A DNA stretch of 64,000 bases from Symsagittifera roscoffensis (taxonomy: Eukaryota; Xenacoelomorpha; Acoela; Convolutidae). Below are positions 21,474-30,491 of this stretch, in pieces. Under the pieces are notes generated by a model. That model was not told the DNA's origin. It ran no database searches and was given only the letters and a program-made list of their open reading frames with translations. The stretch lies in contig NC_087062.1 in NCBI RefSeq assembly GCF_963678635.1, forward strand, positions 91,985,845-92,049,844, given 5' to 3'. Made by a program: the position numbers and the translations under genes. The stretch's first letter is position 1. Every line of letters begins with the position of its first letter.

Positions 21474-22540
21474 ACGAACCAAACCATACAAGATCTGGAC
21501 GAGATGAACGATCAGCTGAGGAGTACGAAGAAGGAGTTAGACGATATGACGAAGACCATGCTGGCGATGGAGGAAGACCGAGACATGTGGAGAAAGTTGT
21601 TTGAAGACTGCAACAAAAAGCAGGGTCAAGAGATCGAACGCTTAAGGCAGGAATACAAAGAGCGATCGGAACAGGCGGCGTTGACAACGGCCATTGAGAA
21701 AGTGATACCTGCAAGGGATATTCCTCGTGGGCAGTCCCCGATGGAGCTCTTGACACCTCGAGAAATGAGTCAAACAACGGAGACACGGCTTCCAGCAGAG
21801 ACGAACCGAGTAACAATCCCGGATCCTAGTGACACCTTGGGTGACCCAGTCGTGGAACAGACAGTGAGGAAGCTGATAGAGACAGCTGGACGATTGGTCG
21901 CCAACAAGAATGCGCCAGGTTCCGGGGTGACTGCACCCTATGGAACGATCGACGACACGGGCAGAGTACAACTCTCCCAGACAGTAATCAGACAAGGGAT
22001 GAGTAACGTGACACCTCTCATGGGGAACTCGAGAATCCCAGAGAGGAAAGTAAGGAAGATGCCAGCGAAGAAAGTGTCTCGTGTAATAGATGTGCAGAAG
22101 AATAATCAATTGAAGTATAATTTCACGGGAGTTCCGGAGACAGATCCGAGGGCCTGCTTCAATCGAGCTACCTGGAGCCCGGCTGTGAACCTGCAGCAAC
22201 CACCACTTGGGGCATCTCACCTGATATTGGGAGACAGCTTAGTCAGAGTGCTGTCGAATTTGAGGACCTCATGGGTCACCACGGTGATGGCCTTTGGAGG
22301 CGCGACGATTGCCCAATTATATCGCATGGTGGAGCTGATGAATCCAGGGAAGATACCCAATGTGATGATCTTAGTTGGGACGAATGATATCTCCAGAGGA
22401 TCAGATGAGCAGGAAGCATTGTGGGAATCAATGATGGTGTGTTTGTTCACTACTCTCTGGCAGAAGTTCAGTTGCGCGGTACTGACCGTTTGCACGGTGC
22501 CAATGAACGCAAGAAGCCTGACAGCATCAGGAAGGAGGCA
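21474..22540 (+). pseudogene. ORF2 coiled coil and truncated SGNH hydrolase domain, plus-strand giant element
   Basis: Same frame as 21006-21473 beyond the TAG. It opens with a coiled coil (about 21480-21670), then a Pro/Thr/Arg linker, then the first half of an SGNH/GDSL-type hydrolase: LILGDSLVRV with the candidate nucleophile Ser at 22236-22238, a block II glycine in AFGGATIAQL, and block III VGTND at 22377-22388. The domain stops after a GRRH motif, because a deletion joins it near 22532-22542 to a distant part of ORF2 in another frame. The block with the catalytic Asp and His is therefore lost here. SGNH proteins are usually esterases or lipases, though some only bind RNA or other ligands. 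Confidence 0.85.
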
Positions 22541-23098
22541 CCAACGAGAGAACAATTGCGGAAATTAGATTGTCTGAAAGATTTAGATCTTTTTGAGACA
22601 ATCTGCAAAGTTCTAAACATTCCGATGGAAGTGAAGAAGATATGGGCAAGAAAACGATTGATGCCATGGTTCAGAGCTAACATGACTGCATGGTTGTACG
22701 AGTATGCGAAAAAGCATATGTCGAAACATGGCAGAGTGTACAGTGAATATCAGCTGGACATTGGGGCAGGAGCTTTCAAGCGAGCTTTCGTGACTCATCG
22801 GAATGCAGTGACCACCGCTGTGAAAAGAATTTCCAGGACGAGCGAGCGTAGTGGAAATGAGAAGGCAGAGATGCTGAAAGAAGATTTGGAGAAAAACGTG
22901 ACGTTGTGTCTCCACAACAGCTTCTGTAGAAACAGAGAATCAAACGTGGATCCCCTACCTTGCTGTAAACAGAGGGTGGAAGAGCAGAAGTGTTGGAGGA
23001 CGGCTTCCAACAGCGTCAGGATAGTCAATGACGTGCTACAAGACACGGAAACCGAAAGTGCGGAGTCAGTGTCACAGGAGGAGGAAATGGAGCATTGA
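22541..23098 (+). pseudogene. ORF2 C-terminal region fused out of frame by deletion
   Basis: The C-terminal about 185 residues of ORF2, matching 1-1003 and 2680-3240. It ends at EEEMEH and the TGA at 23096-23098. It is joined to the SGNH half at a short shared GGCACC/GGCACA-type sequence near 22536-22542, and the two parts are in different frames. By comparison with the minus-strand copy about 6.85 kb of ORF2 is missing. Function unknown. Confidence 0.8.
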
Positions 23099-23917
23099 CG
23101 AATGGTCGAGAAAACAAGAGGCAGCAAGAAAGAAAATTAGAAGAATTTAGAAGTCTTAGAACTTCTAAACGACGAAAAAGAGGAGAACAAAGGGATGATG
23201 AAGAAAAGTCAAAACTCAGAATTGTTTTATGTGTGTGAAAAACTCAAGTGAGAAACCAAGCAACCAAGTTGTAATTGAAAACTGAAACAATTAGTTGAGT
23301 TTTGAAATTGTTGCATTTATAAATTTGCATTTTGGTTTTAGTTGAAGTGGCTTTAGAGACACTCACTTATTATTTATTTAGAAAGGCTTGAGGGAAGAGT
23401 ATATTAAAATATTCCAGCCTGCATGATTGTTTTTAAATCACTTAGGAAAACTGATCACTTTATGGTGATGTGGAAGGCTTGAGTAATCTCTCGAAGAGGG
23501 AGATTGTTTCATTGCTCTTTCTAACCACAAAGTTTCTTAGTTTTAATATTCAGGACAATAAACAAGCAAGATTTCCGAAGGGAAGGAGCATAATAGGATA
23601 ATTTTAGCTTGTTGGTTGGCAGGACTGTCCTGCAAGCCAGCACCTTTTAAATCTAAGAGAAAAAGTTTCAATCGGGACATTGACACTGGAAGTCAGAAAA
23701 TATGTTTTATCTTAAGTCATAGCCTCAATGTGCAGATTAATGAAAGAATTTGAGGGCTATAGTGATGTAGTATGATGCCATTTATAATCTGCAGTGAGTC
23801 GATGTGACGTAGATAAAAGTAATTTCGTGCATTTTGTAAATTCTGTTCGATGACACTGTAACCATTTAGAACATTGCGCGATTCAATGAGGACATTGACC
23901 GGACTGTCCGGGGAGTA
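23099..23917 (+). other. 3' UTR and PPT region of the plus-strand giant element
   Basis: 819 bases after ORF2 with no gene. It begins A/G-rich, holds the conserved hairpin at 23610-23642, and ends in CCGGACTGTCCGG (23899-23911), a perfect palindrome, followed by GGAGTA just before the 3' LTR. A short GGGGAG at the LTR edge is the only polypurine tract candidate and is weak. Confidence 0.75.
23610..23642 (+). other. Conserved 3' UTR hairpin
   Basis: TGTTGGTTGGCAGGAC and GTCCTGCAAGCCAGCA around one T. Compared with the copies at 1514 and 2112, the changed arm bases still pair as G-U at two places. Confidence 0.65.
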
Positions 23918-24852
23918 TGTGACATTCGACCAGAATGTGAAAAATGCAATCTCTGCAGAATTCGGAATTTTAGCAGTAAGCCTTCCGGATTGGTGGTTTT
24001 TAAGAACTAAGGGCGTTATTGGAACGTTTAGCCAAACGGTGAAGGCTGGAATATTCTAGTATTTTAAAATTTCAAAAATTCGAATGATGACGTCACATTT
24101 CTGAGAAATGCTGAAACGGCCATTTTTAACAAAAACGAGTGAAAAAACACAACAACAACATTAGTTGCGCTGACGAGAACAACTTTATCGAAATTGAAGA
24201 AGTCGAAATTGAAGAAAAACAGCAGCAGAGTGCAGAGAACGTTCCGAGTTGCAACTATTGTGCTGCTACAATAGTTGCAAGGCCGTTGCGAACAACGGTG
24301 AAGGGTAAGAAACCAGCCTTCCGTGTTATCGTGAATTCGAACTCAAGGAGCTTGATTCACTGGATTCAAGAATCCGGAAGGGTCTCGGGACGGAAATTTT
24401 ATTAACTCATATGAACTTTTAGCATCCTGTCATGTCCTGACTTGAATTTAATTGATATTTGGATTAGTTTTGACAAGGATGAGGTGCTAAGAGTTGGGGG
24501 GGGGAAGGGTTGATCCATCTTCGATGGAGATGATGATTTTTATCTACTGAACAAAAACAATAGTAATTTAATAAGTAGTAGCCCTGTTTTTAGGAGTGAC
24601 CTCGTGGTCTGGGGATACTGAGACCCAGCCATGAGCTCACTATTTTTGCATGTAATTCAGTTAATTTGAGCGTTCTGGTCGAAGCCGGAGGACAGTAACG
24701 TTTTTGTCGACCCGATGTAAGAAAGACCACCGAAAAGTACTGGCTTGGTAGAGACGGTGAAAAACATGCAAAGCTCTGTTTAGACGCTAGCCAGTCGTCT
24801 TAAGACTTAGTTTTGTTATCCGTCGATATGTATCTTCCGGACGAATGTTACA
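23918..24852 (+). repeat. 3' LTR of the plus-strand giant element
   Basis: 935 bp, nearly identical to 6383-7321. Differences seen: A/C near 24744, T/A near 24808, G/A at 24841, one missing C near 24395, and a shorter G run (9 versus 12) near 24496. The CRE-like site is at 24088-24095. The sequence right of 24852 is minus-strand ORF2 of the host element. Confidence 0.93.
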
Positions 24853-25297
24853 ATGCCTTCATCCGCTGGCTCAGTCGCCTCCAACGTATCCGCGTTGTTC
24901 TCAAGATCACTGAAGATATTGAAATCCAGGCTGGATACTCCTCCTGTCGATGCCCTGTCGTCTTCCCCACCAGCTTGACTTGCATCTTGTTGCATGGGTT
25001 CTTCCGCTTGACGGCTTCTTCCCTGTCCGTCATCTCCTTCTGACATATCCTTCTTCGAGCTTGAGGGCCCTTGCTTTTCATTTTCGGCCCCTTCCGGAAA
25101 TTTCGGTATGATCAGTGTGCCAGCTGATCCATCTTCTTCTTCTCCATGGACCACTTTGACTTCCTCGCAGCCGAAGGGTGCTAGGAAGATTCTCGCCTGC
25201 AGTGTTCCTCCTACTTTCAATTCCGGTTTCACACTAGTCAGGATCAAGGAGGCCTCACACAGTTGGGTCCTGCGTCTCATCTTCATAGGCGCTAAGC
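24853..25297 (-). pseudogene. ORF2 segment of the minus-strand element, cut at the insertion site
   Basis: Reads on the minus strand from about 25310, after a frameshift relative to the upstream piece, down to the insertion point at 24853. The protein has a basic start (MKMRRRTQLCEASLIL), a beta-rich stretch, then an acidic Gln/Gly/Ser-rich disordered segment ending near ATEPADEGI. The frame continues at 6382 on the far side of the nested element. No domain recognised. Any reading beyond 24852 is LTR, not gene. Confidence 0.75.
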
Positions 25298-28200
25298 CTA
25301 ATCCCGCCCTTTCCTCGTCAAATCTTCAGGCTTGGAAGTCGCGGCGTTGCTTATTCGCCTTCTCGTCTCTTGATCCGTATAGGAAAATCGTGTGTATTGT
25401 AACACGGCGGCATTTCTACTCACAAAGTATGGATCCATCGTTTCCACGAAATTCCCTATTCTCCTTTCATTGGTTTCAAATGCTCTCAACCTAGGAGTTT
25501 GTACCACGGAGACTGCTCCGAGCAACATCCTTCTTATCAGAGGGATTTCGGGGATTTCTTCCGGCAGCTTCTCGTAATCACCCCAATCCTTCGTCTCTTC
25601 TCTCACCTTGTGATATGCTGCAGTGAGACGAGGCACTCTGGTTATCTCACCATTCGTTTTATCATAGGGTCTCAGATTCCAAAGCTTCGGAAACACCTCG
25701 CTGTGTCCTCTTTCTACTTCTCCCATGCGATCACGGAAGTGATCGTCAAAGCTGATGACCGTCATTTCCGGCTCTGATATCTTCGCAAATAACAGATCTT
25801 CGCTCATGAGCTCCCGCAACACGTGCTGCTCACACCAGTTCAGCGCACTACCGTCCACTGCTGATATGAGTTTCAGGTGCATCACCGACCTCCTGTACGC
25901 CTCCACCTTGACATCAGAGAACGCAAATGTGACTGCTGGTCCATAGATCACTGTCACAAACTCCGTGGCTCCTCTGATCAAGGCTAAGGGATCAGTCCTC
26001 ATGGCCAAGCACAGATCGGTTAGCAGGGGCATGTCACCAACATGTCGTCTCACATCTTCCTCTCTCTCGATAGTCTCATCTTCTCTCGTTCCAAAGCGAT
26101 TTTGTTATAAGAGATATTGGATAAGAGTGTGTCTCAGGTCTCTTATCTTATTCCACGAGTCCGTGGCTTTCTCCATGTCCAATTTTCTTACCCTCTCCTT
26201 CATTTGCTCTGGACAACGTGTCAGCTTCATCAATCCTCCCAAGTTTCAGTGAGCAATCGCAATCAACGTTAGAAGTCCATCTAACCGCAAGCTCTGAACT
26301 CCTTCGGTGAGCAGTACCGCCGGTCCTTTCACGAAACTCTCAGCTCCAAACGTCACAAACAAGGCTAGTAGCTCCACAATCGATACTTCCACTACCTCTT
26401 GGAGGAATTCCTTTATCAAGTAATGAGAAACTTTCGGGTAAACTTTTGCCAAGAAGGACGCGGTCCATCCGGCTCCCAACCCTTCCAGCATGCTATCTGT
26501 CCGTTCAAAGCCTTCTTCCCCCTTCACTTCCTGGGTCCAGAAGGTTTGCAAGGTAATCTGGCACATTCTATTCACAAACTCAGCCGTCTTTTCTTCAGCA
26601 TTTTCCGCCAGGTTCACCTCCTTCAACAAGTAGGCATGTATCTTTGTGATCATCACGGGGCCTTGCTCAAAAGCATCTGCACCCAATGGCGCTACTCTAG
26701 GATTCAGGTGTAGCCACTGGTTGGCTTCCGGCTTGGTTCTCAAAACCATCGCCTCCAAATGAGCTCTAGTCTCCTGTGAATTCTTCCTTCTCGCTTTTTC
26801 ACCTGTTACTTCCATTGCTCGGAGCCATAAGTCGTTCGACATCGCTGTGACCACTCGATGGTCGTCGTCTATTCCCGGTTTAAGTTTGAGCTGTCGACTG
26901 AAGTTGGACAGTTCCAAACCCAGCACCTCATCCAACACTAACATGTGCAGCGCATGGTCCTTGAATCCTCTCATCGCGTTCGATATATCTGACCACACCG
27001 CAGGTAGTTCAGCCCTGAGTGGTCTAAGGTTCTCCATCTCTATCATGCGATTTGGGGCTGATATGATCACATCATATTTCCCTTCCGAAAGCAAGGTCAC
27101 GATCGCATACACGGCTTTCAATCCATCCGGGAGACATGCAAACCCCGGAGACAGCGCGAACACTACTCTCGGTGTCACCTTGGTGAACGACCCCTCCTTC
27201 GTCGCATCCACCACTTCACCCATTGACTCCAGGATATCCTTTGTCGCTGGCCACACTGCATTTTCTGCCATTGCAGGATCTCTGAGTCTGCTCAGAAAAC
27301 CTCTACTGTGCAAGTGGTCATTGATGCCAGCAAACACGATCGTGACTGGGTTCATGTCCGTCTGTCTTTGTACACCTATTGCCAGAGATACGGCTTGCAG
27401 TAGGTCCAGGTCGACCGCTGCCAACATGATGACATCCGGCCAAAACAGAGACTTGGAAGTGTACACGAACTCTGAATTCGCTACTATAATAATCTTGGCC
27501 TTCCTCATTTCTGCTTGGTCGTACGCGGCAAAGATGGTCTCATCTCTCTTTATCGCTTTCAATCCGCCGTACCTTTGGACGTCACCATCTTGACTCACTT
27601 GTTTCGGGTATATTCTATCTTTCGCATGACCTGGGGGTGAGCTCAACTGCCTGAACATCTTCACATGTTGTCCAATCGGCGCCCTTGTTACCAGAAATCT
27701 TCCAGGTCTCTCTTCTCGATTCCCTTCATCATGATTCAACCTCACGTCCTGCAATGGTCTTGCGTTCACTGGTCCCATTGTGTTATTAGAGGGCAGTCCC
27801 TCTAGGTCAGCAAATCTCAAGGCCGTCGTAGAACTGAAATTTATGACAGCGGCTCTTAACCAGTCTACGCCTGTTATCGAGTACAGTCTACTGACGGATA
27901 GCCTCGCTCCATTTAGCATCCTCCTGGCGTCCTCGATGAAGCTCACACTCTGGAGATCCAGCTTCATTAGTTCGTCCTTGTACACATGCCAGGGAGATGG
28001 TATGGGTCTTGACCACATCAATGAGCCTCTATCCGGGCGTCTCTCTTTCCGACTGGTACCTGTCGTCTCCGATCTCGTCTCTGATCTGGACGTGCCAGTT
28101 GTCTCTTCCATTGGGTTGACTGGCCCTAGTTTTCTCCTAGGATGAATGGTCCTCCTCACCGGCGCTTCTCCCAATCGATCCTGAACGTCTGTCCTTTGAC

Positions 28201-28414
28201 CTGGTTCGCTGGAGCTCTGTTGTCTGTAGTTCGTGACGGCCGGGACCGTCCCCAAGCGCGTTTCCAGGCTAGGAGGCACAAAGGTGGTAATCACCGTGTC
28301 ACTCGATGTTCCTTCCTCCTTCAGCACTCCTGTGTCAAAGAGTTCTGCTTCTAACTCATCCAACCGCTCTTGGAACACTCGATTCAACCAAACCTGTCCT
28401 TCTATACTATCGAA
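25298..28414 (-). pseudogene. ORF2 middle region, minus-strand element, with a degenerate second SGNH-like fold
   Basis: One frame from the SGNH domain onward, broken by a TGA at 26246-26248 and a TAA at 26105-26107, and ending at 25298. After a Pro/Arg/Thr-rich linker there is a globular part. Numbered from 28663, residues about 388-515 give a beta strand (KIIIVANSEFV), a helix (LDLLQAVSLAI), TIVFAGINDHLHSRG and RVVFALSPGFACLPDG. The GIND and the strand order recall blocks I, III and IV of an SGNH fold, but the nucleophile loop is not GDS and no DxxH is seen. The rest is helical and hydrophobic in patches (VELLALFVTFGAESFV). This part is absent from the plus-strand copy. Function unknown. 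Confidence 0.7.
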
Positions 28415-29426
28415 GTGGATGCCGTCCGTGGTCAGTCTAGCCTGATCCATAGCTCTCAACTCATGTTCGATGTCCATGAGGATCATTCTTCCGGCGTTCC
28501 GACTTGCGAGATTCCTCAAGATGTTATTCCACCTGATGACGACTCCTCCGTTGTGCCTTCTCCCTGCTGCTGTCAAGCTCCTTGTGTTCATTGGCACAGT
28601 GCAAACAGTCAGTACCGCGCAATGGAATTTCTGCCAGAGAGTAGTAAACAAGCACACCATCATTTATTCCCATAGTGCTTCCTGCTCGTCCGAACCTCTA
28701 GAGATGTCATTCGTTCCAACCAAGATCATCACATTGGGGATCCTCCCTGGATTCATTAGTTCCACCATTCGATATAACTGGACTATCGTCGCGCCTCCGA
28801 AGGCCATCACCGTGGTGACCCAAGAGGTCCTTAAAGTCGATAGTACTCTGACCAAGCTGTCTCCCAGTATCAGGTGTGATGTCCCCAGTGGCGGTTGTTG
28901 CAGGTTTACTGCCGGGTTCCAAGTCGCTCGATTGAAGCAAGCTCTCGGATCTGTCTCCGGAACTCCCGTGAAGTTATATCTCAATTGATTGTTCTTTTGT
29001 ACGTCTATTACACGAGATATTTTCTTCGCTGGCATCTTCTGTATTCTTCTCTCTGGGGCCTTCGAGCTCCCCATTAGTGGCGTCACGTCACTTATTCCCT
29101 GTCTGATCACGGTCTGGGAGAGTCGTACTCTGCCTGTGTCGTCGTTCTTTCCATAGGGTGCAGTCACCCCGGAACCTGGCGCATTCTTTCCATAGGGTGC
29201 AGTCACCCCGGAACCTGGTCTCTATCAGCTTCCTCACCGTTTGTTCCACGACGGGGTCACCCAAGGTGTCACTAGGAACCGGGATTGTCACTCGATCTGT
29301 TGCTGTCGGGAGCCGTGTCTCCGTTGTTTGACTCATTTCTCGAGGCGTCAAGAGCTCCATGGGGGACTGCCCACGAGGAATACTCCTTGCAGGTATCACC
29401 TTCTCCACAGCCGTTGTCAACGCCAT
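28415..29426 (-). pseudogene. ORF2 SGNH/GDSL-type hydrolase domain, minus-strand element
   Basis: This copy retains all four hallmark blocks: HLILGDSLVRV (Ser codon 28858-28856), AFGGAT, LVGTNDISRG (GTND 28717-28706) and TTDGIHFDSIEG (Asp codon 28426-28424, His codon 28417-28415). The order and spacing fit the SGNH hydrolase superfamily, whose members cleave esters or, in OSK-like forms, bind RNA. The frame is damaged by a 39-bp tandem repeat with a frameshift near 29145-29225 and a TAA at 28664-28666 between blocks III and V, where the other copy has a serine codon. The domain sits about 330 residues into ORF2. Its substrate and role in the element are unknown. Confidence 0.85.
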
Positions 29427-29435
29427 CCGTTCCGA

Positions 29436-30098
29436 TCACTCCTTGTAGTACTGTCTCAAGCGCTCAATTTCTTGACCCTGCTTTTTGTTGCAGTCTTCGA
29501 ACAATCTCTTCCATATGTCCCTACCTTCCTTCGTACTGAGCATGGTTTTGGTCATCTCGTCCAGCTCCCTTTTTGTTCTTTCGAGCTCGTCCTTTATCCC
29601 ATCCAGATCTTGCATGGTTTGGTTCGTCTGAACCTTCTGTTCTACTTTCGCCCTCTTTGGTGGCACAGCTGCTCTCAGTGGTGAACCAGACAAGGCAGCC
29701 TCGCTGTTCATCTCCTGATGCATTCTCGTCAGCGCAGGTTTGGGCTTGGAGGGCATAGGCATTTCACCTGATTGGTAAGTCCTAGAACTTCCCAATCCAG
29801 GCTCATTCGCCAAGTCACTCCCTGAGAGATCCCCGTTTCTCCACCTCATCACTCTCATGTTTGGGCGGTCTAGTACTCCCCTCTCTCCATATGCTGCCAT
29901 CAATAGGACTTCCGTGGGGCGGTCCCCACGGTTGTCATGCCCCAAGATGTTGATCAGGGCGGTCAGCAACATGACTACCTCTGGGTCCTCCAGAGCGAAG
30001 TCTCGATCCATTAGCCGACGATAGATCGCATCTATCATCGGTCCTTCATATGCCTCTGCCAGGTCCATCAATTCATCCAAGTTGAAATTCTCCATACT
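29436..30098 (-). pseudogene. ORF2 N-terminal region and coiled coil, minus-strand element
   Basis: Starts MENFNLDELM at 30098, chosen because it aligns with the ATG at 21006 in the other copy; an in-frame ATG at 30134 would add 12 residues. It contains the helical N-terminal block, a basic PPKRAKV stretch and a coiled coil (DELERTKRELDEMTKTML). It ends at a TGA at 29436-29438 where the other copy has CGA, a CpG-type transition, and continues in the same frame from 29426. No family recognised for the N-terminus. Confidence 0.75.
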
Positions 30099-30491
30099 GT
30101 TTTTCAGATTCGATTTGATTTGATTTGATTTCAAGGTTTTGACTCAAGTGAGCAATTAAATGATCAATCAGGATCTAGAAAAGAAGTCATGAATATCACA
30201 CTTGTCAGTTTCACCTTAATTTCTCGTTGAAATTTACTTAAAAACTTTCAGGTAAAAAGATTTTTGTCCTAAAATTTATTAAAATCAATCGGTCTCTAAA
30301 AACTTGGAGTTCGACCTAAGATTGGACAGTTCAATTTTTGGATCTATTCCTAAGATCGTCATTCAGTTGTTCATGGTCACTAACCCCTTCTTACCCACAA
30401 TCTTAATAACATAACACATAACATAACATAACACACATATCACACATTACATACAACATAGTCTTTAGCCAAATATCCTCCTACCCGTTAC
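30099..30491 (-). promoter_or_regulatory. Gag-Pol/ORF2 spacer with a conserved 3' splice-like site
   Basis: Minus-strand counterpart of 20616-21005. Reading leftward, TTCTTTTCTAG ends at 30175 and is followed by ATCCTGATTGATCATTT, as in the plus-strand copy. TATGTTATG-type repeats lie near 30410-30440. No gene. Confidence 0.45.

Larger units (their letters stand above)
6383..24852 (+). mobile_element. Plus-strand giant Ty3/gypsy-type element with both LTRs, 18.47 kb, internally deleted
   Basis: It is bounded by LTRs at 6383-7321 and 23918-24852, with termini TGTGACATTCG and CGAATGTTACA. The flanks are GAAATG on the left and (A)ATGCC on the right, giving a 3-4 bp duplication (ATG or AATG). 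Removing it rejoins the minus-strand ORF2 in frame, which shows a true nested insertion. By eye the LTRs differ by three substitutions, one single-base indel and a G-run of 12 versus 9, so the insertion is recent. Even so, its genes carry two frameshifts, two in-frame stops and a deletion of about 6.85 kb in ORF2. It therefore either decayed fast or moved using proteins from another copy. Confidence 0.93.

Noticed and set aside
21006-23098. ORF2 as an envelope glycoprotein
   Set aside because: No signal peptide, no clear transmembrane anchor, no furin-type site or fusion-peptide pattern. An SGNH domain is present instead.
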